A stretch of DNA of 64,000 bases from Ignavibacteria bacterium. GTDB lineage: Bacteria > Bacteroidota > Ignavibacteria > Tepidaquicellales > Tepidaquicellaceae. Below the pieces are notes generated by a model that had not been told where the DNA came from, ran no database searches, and saw only the letters and a list, made by a program, of their open reading frames with translations. Below, in pieces: positions 44,642 through 51,864 of the stretch. The position numbers and the translations under genes are program-made. The DNA lies in NCBI GenBank assembly GCA_016719565.1, contig JADJYU010000007.1, positions 372,001-436,000 of the forward strand. The letters are read 5' to 3'. Position 1 is the first letter of the stretch. Each line of letters begins with the position of its first letter.

Positions 44642-47600
44642 ATGATTGAAAAAATAATAGACTTTTCTGTAAATAACCGTTTTATAATTCTTATCATATA
44701 TCTGGGGGTAATTGGCTACGGAGTTTATTCAATGATAAATACTCCTGTCGATGCGATTCCCGATCTGTCAGAAAATCAGGTAATCATATGGACTGAATGG
44801 ATGGGAAGAAGTCCGCAGATAATTGAAGATCAGATAACATACCCGCTTACTACTTCTCTTCAGGGAATGGCAAAAGTAAAGGCGGTCAGAAGTCAGTCAA
44901 TGTTCGGCATGAGTTTTATCTATGTCATATTTGAAGACGATGCGGATATTTACTGGGCGAGGAGCCGTGTTCTGGAAAAACTTTCTCAGGTCCAGTCTTC
45001 ATTGCCTGAAGGAGTTACGCCTGTTATAGGTCCTGACGGAACAGGTGTAGGCCATGTATACTGGTATCATCTTAAGAGCGATAAGTATGATCTCGGAGAA
45101 CTCCGGGCTTTGCAGGACTATTATCTGAAATTAGGACTGCAGTCAGTCGAAGGAGTTGCCGAAGTTGCATCTGTTGGTGGTTTTGTAAAGCAATATCAGA
45201 TCGATATTGATCCGAACAGATTATCTGCATATGGTATAGGAATAAATGATATAGTAATGGCAGTTCAGAGAAGCAATAAAGATGTAGGAGGAAGAAATAT
45301 TGAATCATCTGATATAGAATACTTTGTAAGAGGCAAAGGATATATTAATGATGTCAGCGATATTGAAGAAATCACATTGAAGACCGGGCAAAGCGGAAAT
45401 CCGGTTAAGATCAGAGATATAGCAACTGTTCAGATCGGCGGAGATATAAGACGGGGTATGATTGATTTTAACGGAGAGGGTGAAGTCGTCGGAGGAATTA
45501 TAGTAATGCGTTACGGTGAAAATGCAAATACTGTAATTGAACGTGTAAAGGAAAAGCTTAAGGAATTAGAGAAAGGACTACCTGAAGGGATTGAAATTAT
45601 GACCTCATATGACAGAAGCGATCTGATCTCAAAAGCAATACAAACTCTCCGCGACGCAATAATTGAAGAAGCGATAATTGTAAGTCTGATAGTGCTGGTA
45701 TTTTTGTTTCATCTCAGAAGCGCTTTAAGAATTCTTATCGAAATTCCTGTTGCAATACTTATTTCATTTATTCTGATGAAACATCTCGGGATCACTTCAA
45801 ACATAATGAGCCTGGGAGGTCTTATAATTTCTATCGGAATTCTTGTGGACGCTTCCATTGTAATGGTGGAAAACGCTTACAGGAATATTGCAATAGCTCA
45901 GGAAAAAGGTCTCATAATTGACTACAAGGAAATATCAGCCCGGTCTGCTAAACAGGTCGGCAGGGCAATATTTTTTTCCGAAGCAATTATAGTAGTTTCA
46001 TTTCTTCCTGTGTTTATGCTCGAGGGACAGGAGGGGAAATTGTTTCACCCTCTGGCTTTTACAAAGACTTTTGCCATTGCCGGCTCGGCATTAATAACGA
46101 TCACGCTGGTTCCGATGCTGATGACATTGTTCATGAAAGGTAAATTTTATAAGGAAAATCAAAATCCGGTTACAAGATTCTTCAGCAGATTATATGACCC
46201 TGTCCTCAGACTTGCTTTAAAATTCAGAAAAACCACTCTTGCAATAAATGTTATTGCATTACTGATAACGATCCCTCTTATAATGAACACCGGCAGTGAA
46301 TTTATGCCTCCGCTGGATGAAGGAAGTATTTTATTTATGCCTACAATGCTGCCGAATGTTTCTGTAACGGAAGCAAAGAGAGTACTGCAGGTTCAGGATG
46401 CAATTATTAAAAGTATTCCGGAAGTCGAATCGGTTTTGGGGAAAGTAGGTAGAGCGGAGACACCAACTGATCCTGCGCCAGTGAGTATGATAGAATCTAT
46501 AATAATTTTAAAAGATAAATCCGAATGGCGGGAAGGAATTACAAAAGCTGAAATTGTAAAAGAGATGAATTCAAAACTGCAGATTCCCGGAGTCAGTAAC
46601 GGCTGGACGCAGCCGATAATTAACAGAATTAATATGCTGTCAACCGGCGTCAGAACGGATCTCGGAATAAAGATCTTTGGTGACAATCTTGATACGCTTG
46701 AAAGACTTGCGATCAATGCTGAAAGTCTAGTAAAGAATATTCAGGGAGCTGCTGATGTTTATGCGGAAAGAACTCAGGGAGGATCTTACATTGATATTGA
46801 TATCAAACGTGACGCGATCTCCAGATATGGAATGAGTGTCGGGGACGTTCAGGATGTAATAGAAACCGCAATCGGCGGCGAGAATATTGCAACGACAGTG
46901 GAAGGCAGGAGAAGATTTCCGATAAGAGTGAGATACATGAAAGATTTCAGGTCAGATGTGGAAGCTTTAAAAAAAGTCTGGGTGACTATTCCCGGCGGCG
47001 CGGTTAATTCAATGGGGAATATTACCGGCGCAGCTCAGGTGCCGCTCGGTGAACTTGTAGATATTAATATTACTTCCGGTCCGCCGATGATATCTTCGGA
47101 AAATGCATTACTCAGGTCAGTTGTTTTCCTGAATGTGAGGGACAGAGACATGGGCAGTTTTGTAAATGAAGCAAGGGAAGTGCTTGACAAAGAGTTAGCG
47201 CCGAATTTACCTCTCGGATATTATTATACATGGAGCGGTCAGTGGGAAAATCAGATAAGAGCAAAGGAAAGACTACAGATAATTATACCAATAGTTTTCC
47301 TTGTGATATTTGTAATGCTTTATTTTACATTCAAGAATTTTCTGGAAGCTGCGCTGGTAATGCTGTCAGTTCCGTTTGCGCTGATCGGAGGAATATATTA
47401 TATGTCAATTCTTGATTTAAATTTTTCTGTTGCAATCTGGGTGGGTTTTATAGCGCTGTACGGAGTAGCAGTTGAAACAGGCGTTATAATGGTAATTTAT
47501 CTGCACGAAGCTCTTGATAAAAAATTAGCTGAAAAAGGTGATGACATTTCCCAGCAGGATCTGGTAGATGCAACAGAAGAAGGGGCAATACTCAGACTCC

Positions 47601-47836
47601 GGCCGAAGTTAATGACCGTTGCAACCGCGATGCTTGGTTTGATTCCAATTATGTGGGCGACAGGCACGGGCGCAGATCTGGCTAAGCCTCTTGCTGTACC
47701 TATGATCGGAGGAATTCTTACATCAGCAATTCATGTACTCTTTGTAACTCCGGTAATTTTTGTAATAATAAAAGAGTATTTCAGAAAAAAAGGAAAGCTG
47801 AAAAAATCTGAAATGGCGAAGTTTGCAGTTCATTAA
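44642..47836 (+). CDS. cusA: Copper/silver RND efflux pump
   Basis: 1064 residues of the HME-RND family. N-terminus 'NTPVDAIPDLSENQVIIWTEWMGRSPQIIEDQITYP' is CusA-like, with proton-relay helix 4 'SIGILVDASIVMVENAYRN'. The three methionines of the copper site are at Met566 (ILFMPTM), Met616 (SMIESIII) and Met665 (NMLSTGVRT). Their spacings of 50 and 49 equal those of E. coli CusA Met573/623/672. It expels Cu(I)/Ag(I) from periplasm or cytoplasm across the outer membrane with the CusB-like adaptor (38748) and CusC-like channel (37479), which are separated from it by the chaperones and copB. Confidence 0.95.
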   Translation: MIEKIIDFSVNNRFIILIIYLGVIGYGVYSMINTPVDAIPDLSENQVIIWTEWMGRSPQIIEDQITYPLTTSLQGMAKVKAVRSQSMFGMSFIYVIFEDDADIYWARSRVLEKLSQVQSSLPEGVTPVIGPDGTGVGHVYWYHLKSDKYDLGELRALQDYYLKLGLQSVEGVAEVASVGGFVKQYQIDIDPNRLSAYGIGINDIVMAVQRSNKDVGGRNIESSDIEYFVRGKGYINDVSDIEEITLKTGQSGNPVKIRDIATVQIGGDIRRGMIDFNGEGEVVGGIIVMRYGENANTVIERVKEKLKELEKGLPEGIEIMTSYDRSDLISKAIQTLRDAIIEEAIIVSLIVLVFLFHLRSALRILIEIPVAILISFILMKHLGITSNIMSLGGLIISIGILVDASIVMVENAYRNIAIAQEKGLIIDYKEISARSAKQVGRAIFFSEAIIVVSFLPVFMLEGQEGKLFHPLAFTKTFAIAGSALITITLVPMLMTLFMKGKFYKENQNPVTRFFSRLYDPVLRLALKFRKTTLAINVIALLITIPLIMNTGSEFMPPLDEGSILFMPTMLPNVSVTEAKRVLQVQDAIIKSIPEVESVLGKVGRAETPTDPAPVSMIESIIILKDKSEWREGITKAEIVKEMNSKLQIPGVSNGWTQPIINRINMLSTGVRTDLGIKIFGDNLDTLERLAINAESLVKNIQGAADVYAERTQGGSYIDIDIKRDAISRYGMSVGDVQDVIETAIGGENIATTVEGRRRFPIRVRYMKDFRSDVEALKKVWVTIPGGAVNSMGNITGAAQVPLGELVDINITSGPPMISSENALLRSVVFLNVRDRDMGSFVNEAREVLDKELAPNLPLGYYYTWSGQWENQIRAKERLQIIIPIVFLVIFVMLYFTFKNFLEAALVMLSVPFALIGGIYYMSILDLNFSVAIWVGFIALYGVAVETGVIMVIYLHEALDKKLAEKGDDISQQDLVDATEEGAILRLRPKLMTVATAMLGLIPIMWATGTGADLAKPLAVPMIGGILTSAIHVLFVTPVIFVIIKEYFRKKGKLKKSEMAKFAVH

Positions 47837-48022
47837 AATAAAACAGTTTTAAATATAAATGTCCTGATATTATTCTATCGTATATTTTATAGAATTATAT
47901 TAATTATAATTTATTCCCTGAAGGATAAACAAAATATCTGTTTATGACATATCTCATTTTAATGTTACAGAAAATAGGATACATTTGTCTGAAATAAATT
48001 TAATACAATTAAAAAAAATATT

Positions 48023-48229
48023 ATGAAAAAGAACATGGGTTCATCTGACAAAATTATCAGAATAATCATTGCTGCAGTTATTGCGGTTCTTTATTTTACA
48101 AATGTAATCACAGGGGTATTAGGAATTGTTCTGTTAATATTTGCCGCCGTTTTTGTACTGACAAGTTTTATCAGCTTTTGTCCGCTGTATACAATATTTG
48201 GGATTAGTACTGAAAAGAAAGAATCGTAA
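48023..48229 (+). CDS. DUF2892 (YgaP-like) small membrane protein
   Basis: 68 residues. The domain starts 'NMGSSDKIIRIIIAAVIAVLYF' and continues 'GVLGIVLLIFAAVFVLTSFISFCPLYTIFGIST', two membrane helices with the conserved 'FCPLY..fG' end. This is the YgaP C-terminal membrane domain (DUF2892) without its rhodanese part. Small stand-alone versions frequently accompany metal or sulfur-redox genes. It is ~190 bases after cusA and just before an OsmC gene. Confidence 0.88.
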   Translation: MKKNMGSSDKIIRIIIAAVIAVLYFTNVITGVLGIVLLIFAAVFVLTSFISFCPLYTIFGISTEKKES

Positions 48230-48287
48230 ACAGTGCAATCAGACTTTTTAAAAACAATCCGCATTTTATTAATTTAAAACTATTAAA

Positions 48288-48734
48288 ATGGAACCGCATT
48301 TTTATAATGTAGATATAGTATGGAATGAAGACCGCAAAGGTGTTTTATGTTCACCGGAATTAAATGTAGATAAAGACAGCTGCATTGAAGTTGCGACTCC
48401 GCCGGAATTTCCGAAAGGCATACCTGGCATATGGTCGCCGGAGCATCTATTCACGGCTGCCGTCAGCAGCTGTCTTATGACAACATTTTTGTCAATTGCG
48501 GAAAATTCAAAACTCAATTTCACAAGTTTCAGCTGCAATACAAAAGGTAAACTTGAACAGGTAGAAGGGAAATTTCTGATGACGGAAATTATTCTTGAAC
48601 CAACAGTCACAATTACTGATGAGAAAGACCGTGAGCGCGCTGAACGGGTCTTGTTTAAATCGGAAAGCGCATGTCTCATATCAAATTCAATTAAGTCTAA
48701 AATAATTATGCTTCCGACTATTATATTAAACTGA
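48288..48734 (+). CDS. OsmC/Ohr-family protein
   Basis: 148 residues. OsmC-fold thiol peroxidase-like protein: 'DIVWNEDRKGVLCSPEL', 'GIWSPEHLFTAAVSSCLMTTFL' containing the first conserved cysteine (SSC), and 'ESACLISNSIKSKI' with the second. The family reduces organic peroxides with two cysteines in the cytoplasm. Its position at the end of the copper island, next to DUF2892, fits a role against metal-induced oxidative damage, but that link is inferred from neighbourhood only. It starts at ATG with no clear Shine-Dalgarno. Confidence 0.9.
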   Translation: MEPHFYNVDIVWNEDRKGVLCSPELNVDKDSCIEVATPPEFPKGIPGIWSPEHLFTAAVSSCLMTTFLSIAENSKLNFTSFSCNTKGKLEQVEGKFLMTEIILEPTVTITDEKDRERAERVLFKSESACLISNSIKSKIIMLPTIILN

Positions 48735-48829
48735 AAGAAATATTTTTGTATAAAAAAAACAAATAAGTATTATTTCCAAAAATTTGATTAAGATAATTTA
48801 ATTCTATAAATTACTTAAATTAATTTTAA

Positions 48830-49201
48830 ATGAAAAAGCCGGCTGACATTGATGGATATATAGCGGGATTTCCGGAAGAGATCCGGGTAATATTGAATAA
48901 GCTCCGTGAGACAATCAGGAAAGCCGCACCGGGAGCACGTGAAGGAATTAATTACGGGATCCCTGCTTACAGGCTGAACGGAAAAGAAGTTGTTTATTTC
49001 GCAGCTTTTAAAAACCATATCGGAATTTATCCGGCGCCGAGAGGAGTTGATGAATTTAAAAAGGAGCTTGCTGAATATAAAGGAGGAAAAGGAACAGTGC
49101 AGTTTCCTCTCGACAAGCCATTGCCGCTGAGGTTAATCTCACGTATCGTGATATACAGGGTAAAAGAAAATTTACAAAAAGAAAAGGATAAGAAGAAATA
49201 A
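48830..49201 (+). CDS. DUF1801 (YdhG-like) protein
   Basis: 123 residues: 'IAGFPEEIRVILNKLRETIRKAAPGAREGINYGIPAYRLNGKEVVYFAAFKNHIGIYP' and 'KGTVQFPLDKPLPLRLISRIV', the full DUF1801 pattern (CyaY/YdhG-like alpha-beta fold). The basic tail (KEKDKKK) is typical. It is a cytoplasmic protein; members have been linked to iron handling in Bacillus but have no settled function. It is followed by a DUF1569 gene in the same direction, a common kind of neighbourhood for such small domains. Confidence 0.9.
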   Translation: MKKPADIDGYIAGFPEEIRVILNKLRETIRKAAPGAREGINYGIPAYRLNGKEVVYFAAFKNHIGIYPAPRGVDEFKKELAEYKGGKGTVQFPLDKPLPLRLISRIVIYRVKENLQKEKDKKK

Positions 49202-49261
49202 GAAATGTAAAAATCTGATACGATTACAGTTCAGTAAATTAATTTAAATTTAAATTCATAT

Positions 49262-49714
49262 ATGAAAAACATTTTTGATGCTAAAGTAACAGATGAGATC
49301 ATCAGCCGCATTAACAAACTCAGTCCTGAAGACAGACCGCTATGGGGTAAAATGTCAGCGGGACAAATGCTTGCTCACTGTAATGTTTCTTATGAAATGA
49401 TCTATGAGGACAAGCATCCCGCGCCCAACGCTTTTCTGAAATTTATTTTAAAAACTTTTGTAAAAAATAAGGTTGTAGGCGAAACGCCGTATCAGCATAA
49501 CAGCAGAACAGGTCCGCAGTTCGTAATGAATGACGAAAAGAATTTTGAAAAAGAAAAGAAAAGACTTATAGATTACATAAATAAAACACGTGATCTCGGT
49601 GAGAAATATTTCAACGGGAAAGAATCAAATTCATTTGGCGCGCTTTCTTCAGGCGAATGGAATAATATGCTGTATAAACATTTAGATCATCACTTAAATC
49701 AGTTCGGGAAATAA
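49262..49714 (+). CDS. DUF1569 / DinB-like protein
   Basis: 150 residues. 'ISRINKLSPEDRPLWGKMSAGQMLAHCNVSYEM' and 'FGALSSGEWNNMLYKHLDHHLNQFG' are the DUF1569 motifs, a four-helix bundle related to DinB. The histidines in AHC and KHLDHHL are placed like the metal ligands of DinB proteins. Function is unknown; some relatives are thiol-dependent metalloenzymes. Cytoplasmic, single domain, normal length. Confidence 0.88.
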   Translation: MKNIFDAKVTDEIISRINKLSPEDRPLWGKMSAGQMLAHCNVSYEMIYEDKHPAPNAFLKFILKTFVKNKVVGETPYQHNSRTGPQFVMNDEKNFEKEKKRLIDYINKTRDLGEKYFNGKESNSFGALSSGEWNNMLYKHLDHHLNQFGK

Positions 49715-49839
49715 TATTAATACAATCTGCTATAAAAAAATTAAGTTAAGAAAACTGAATTACTTCTATAATCATGTTTCATTAGTTTTCCATAATTAAC
49801 ATTTACAGCAAGTTAAATTATGATTTAAATCGAAAAATT

Positions 49840-50163
49840 ATGGATAAGAAAAAGAAAGCAAAAGATAAAGAAAAATTACCCGGATATCCTGAATATCCGG
49901 TAACTCAGGATATATTTGAAAGAGGAATTAAAGCTGATAAAATAGATCCGGATGATATTACCTCCGACAAAGCGCCGAATCTTTATCCCGGTGAACCGAA
50001 TGAAAAAGGATTTGAAGATGATGTGAGCGGTGATGACCTGGATGTGCCTGGATCTGAACTGGATGATGCTGAAGAAGCGGTCGGAAGTGAGGATGAAGAA
50101 AATAATTATTACAGTCTCGGAGATGACAATAATCTGGACGAAGAAGAAGATAAAACTGAATAG
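49840..50163 (+). CDS. Acidic low-complexity hypothetical protein
   Basis: 107 residues, very acidic in the second half ('DDVSGDDLDVPGSELDDAEEAVGSEDEENNYY'), with a basic lysine-rich start (MDKKKKAKDKEKLPG). No signal peptide and no membrane helix, so it is probably disordered in the cytoplasm. I do not recognise a family. Coding is supported by length, start position and direction, while the antisense frame over the same bases is a compositional shadow. It precedes the hpf-like gene. Confidence 0.6.
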   Translation: MDKKKKAKDKEKLPGYPEYPVTQDIFERGIKADKIDPDDITSDKAPNLYPGEPNEKGFEDDVSGDDLDVPGSELDDAEEAVGSEDEENNYYSLGDDNNLDEEEDKTE

Positions 50164-50265
50164 ATAAATTAAGCAGGAAGCTGAATATCGTTTTAACATT
50201 TTAAGCAGAGTTTATAGTTAACAGATAGCTGATTTCAAAAATTAAAATTAAAAATAATATTAATT

Positions 50266-50603
50266 ATGAAAATTCAATTTAACACAGATAATAATATTAA
50301 AGGGAGCGAAAAATTTCGTGAACCTTTGATCACAATGTTATCGGAAGAGCTAAAAAGGTTCAGTGATCAGATATCAAGACTGGAAGTATATCTTACAGAT
50401 GAAACCGGTAAAAAAACGGAGTGATGGACAAACGCTGCGTATTAGAAGCCCGCATTGCAGGCAGACAGCCAATTGCAGTTAAAAGTAAAGCCGATTCAAT
50501 TCACAAGGCAGTTGACGAGGCAGTTGATAAGCTTAAGAATTCTCTGACTTCGAAACTCGACCGCAGGAAAGATCATACAAAAAAACCGGATAGTCTTTCT
50601 TAA
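50266..50603 (+). CDS. hpf: Ribosome hibernation factor (HPF/RaiA family), frameshifted
   Basis: The first frame (50266-50424) reads MKIQFNTDNNIKGSEKF...LEVYLTDETGKKTE and stops. The continuation 'MDKRCVLEARIAGRQPIAVKS' and 'SIHKAVDEAVDKLKNSLTSKLDRRKDH' lies in another frame to 50603. Adding one A to the seven-A run at 50410-50416 gives one 112-residue protein matching the short HPF/S30AE family over its whole length. Such proteins bind the 30S subunit at the decoding site and silence ribosomes in stationary phase. The break is probably a sequencing error. Confidence 0.85.
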
Positions 50604-50795
50604 TTTTAGAAAACTAAGCTTTCACAATTATTCAATAATCAATTTTTCATTCTCATTTATTTTCATTGATCAGAGTGGATGAAAACCTGTCTGAAAACCG
50701 GATCGTTACCGGTTCAAAATTATTCTATATCAAGTTCCTTTCCGGAAGTAATCCTGCAGTGTGAAAAGTAAATGCATTGTTTCATGATAATAATG

Positions 50796-50811
50796 TTCGT
50801 AATTTTACGAA
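50796..50811. promoter_or_regulatory. Perfect palindrome TTCGTAA-TT-TTACGAA, probable ArsR operator
   Basis: Seven-base arms around TT, ending 11 bases before the ATG of the ArsR-family gene. Position and shape fit an autoregulatory operator. It also argues for the start at 50823, since an upstream in-frame ATG (50772) would place the operator inside the coding region. Confidence 0.6.
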
Positions 50812-50822
50812 AACTAATTCAA

Positions 50823-51122
50823 ATGCCGGATAAAAAAGAAAAATATACTGAGAAACAGATTGTGATCTCACAATATGGGAATGCGCTCGGGCATCCGGTC
50901 AGAGTTGCAATACTTCAGCAGCTTTTAAAGCAGGAACATTGCTATCACGGAGATATGGCATCAGTATTACCCATTGCTAACAGTACTCTCTCGCAGCATC
51001 TTAATGTATTGAAAGACTCCGGACTTATTAAAGGAGAAATTAATCTCCCTAAGACTAAGTATTGTATAAACCGGACAAACTGGAATAAGGCAAAAGTATT
51101 GCTTATGGATTTCTTTAAATAG
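50823..51122 (+). CDS. ArsR-family winged-helix transcriptional regulator
   Basis: About 99 residues from the ATG at 50823 (MPDKKEKYTEKQ). ArsR/HTH_5 pattern: 'ISQYGNALGHPVRVAILQQLLKQEHCYHGDMASVLPIANSTLSQHLNVLKDSGLIKGEINLPKTKYCINR'. Recognition helix is 'ANSTLSQHLNVLKDSGL'. The classical CxCxxC or His metal-site motifs are not obvious; a single cysteine lies in EHCYHGD, so the inducer is uncertain. A perfect palindrome lies just upstream and suggests self-repression. It may also control the exported OB-fold-like gene 170 bases downstream. Confidence 0.88.
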   Translation: MPDKKEKYTEKQIVISQYGNALGHPVRVAILQQLLKQEHCYHGDMASVLPIANSTLSQHLNVLKDSGLIKGEINLPKTKYCINRTNWNKAKVLLMDFFK

Positions 51123-51180
51123 AATAATGGAACTGATAATTTTATATACACTAATATTTTTTTATTGATAAATTTTCAGC

Positions 51181-51210
51181 CAGTTAAGAATAAGTCACCA
51201 TTCTTAACTG
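51181..51210. promoter_or_regulatory. Perfect 11-base inverted repeat
   Basis: CAGTTAAGAAT/ATTCTTAACTG with an 8-base loop, lying 82 bases before the start at 51293. No U-run follows on either strand, so it is less likely a terminator than an operator or 5' leader hairpin. Confidence 0.4.
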
Positions 51211-51292
51211 ATGAGTTAGAAAAAAGAGTTATTTGATAATGCCTGTTATATTGCAGGTAAAATTAAAATGAAAAGACAGAAAGGAACTAAAA

Positions 51293-51724
51293 ATGAAACT
51301 GCTAAAAATTAATTTTGTAATTGCGCTGGTATTGTTTTTTGCCGGAAATATCTATTCTCAAAACGGATGGGGTCCCGGAAGTAACTATAACAGAATGTAT
51401 GATGTGAATACAGTGGAAACAATTTACGGATCGGTTACAAGCGTTGATCAGATCTCACACGGCAACAGAATGTCCAATGGAATTCATTTACAGCTGAACA
51501 CAAAAAGCGGAAATATTTCTGTGCATCTCGGACCGTCGTGGTATATTGATAATCAGGACATTCAGATCAATAAGAATGATGAAATAACTGTAACCGGTTC
51601 AAGAGTAAATTACGAAGGAGAAATGGTGATAATAGCAAAAGAATTAATTAAAGGTGATGAGGTACTGACGCTCAGAGATGATAAAGGTTATCCATACTGG
51701 GCAGGCTGGCGTAAAAGAAATTAA
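51293..51724 (+). CDS. Exported OB-fold-like protein
   Basis: 143 residues. Signal peptide (INFVIALVLFFAGNIYSQ). The mature part reads 'MYDVNTVETIYGSVTSVDQI', 'GIHLQLNTKSGNISVHLGPSWYIDNQ', 'NDEITVTGSRVNYEGEMVIIAKELIKGDEVLTLRDDKGYPYWAGW'. This pattern recurs in small bacterial exported proteins labelled DNA-binding in databases, but it is a beta-barrel OB-type fold and function is unsettled. An AGGA Shine-Dalgarno-like site precedes the start. It lies after the ArsR gene and ends in a strong terminator. Confidence 0.78.
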   Translation: MKLLKINFVIALVLFFAGNIYSQNGWGPGSNYNRMYDVNTVETIYGSVTSVDQISHGNRMSNGIHLQLNTKSGNISVHLGPSWYIDNQDIQINKNDEITVTGSRVNYEGEMVIIAKELIKGDEVLTLRDDKGYPYWAGWRKRN

Positions 51725-51736
51725 TTATTTTAATAT

Positions 51737-51794
51737 CTCAATCTGAAAAAAAACTGATTCTTTAATTAAGTGTTTTTCAGATTGAGTTTTTTTT
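51737..51794 (+). terminator. Strong rho-independent terminator
   Basis: 14-base stem CTCAATCTGAAAAA/TTTTTCAGATTGAG with a 22-base loop, then eight T. Confidence 0.85.
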
Positions 51795-51864
51795 GTTTAC
51801 CCGGGCAGTAGTTAATTTTGGTGAAGCGATATAAAAATATTCGGAAATTAAATCCATTCATAAA

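Noticed and set aside
48302..48679. 125-residue frame antisense to OsmC
   Set aside because: The plus strand has clear OsmC motifs.
49876..50199. 107-residue minus-strand frame
   Set aside because: Antisense shadow of the acidic protein gene.
50772..50822. Upstream ATG for the ArsR gene
   Set aside because: It would place the palindromic operator inside the gene and adds 17 non-family residues.
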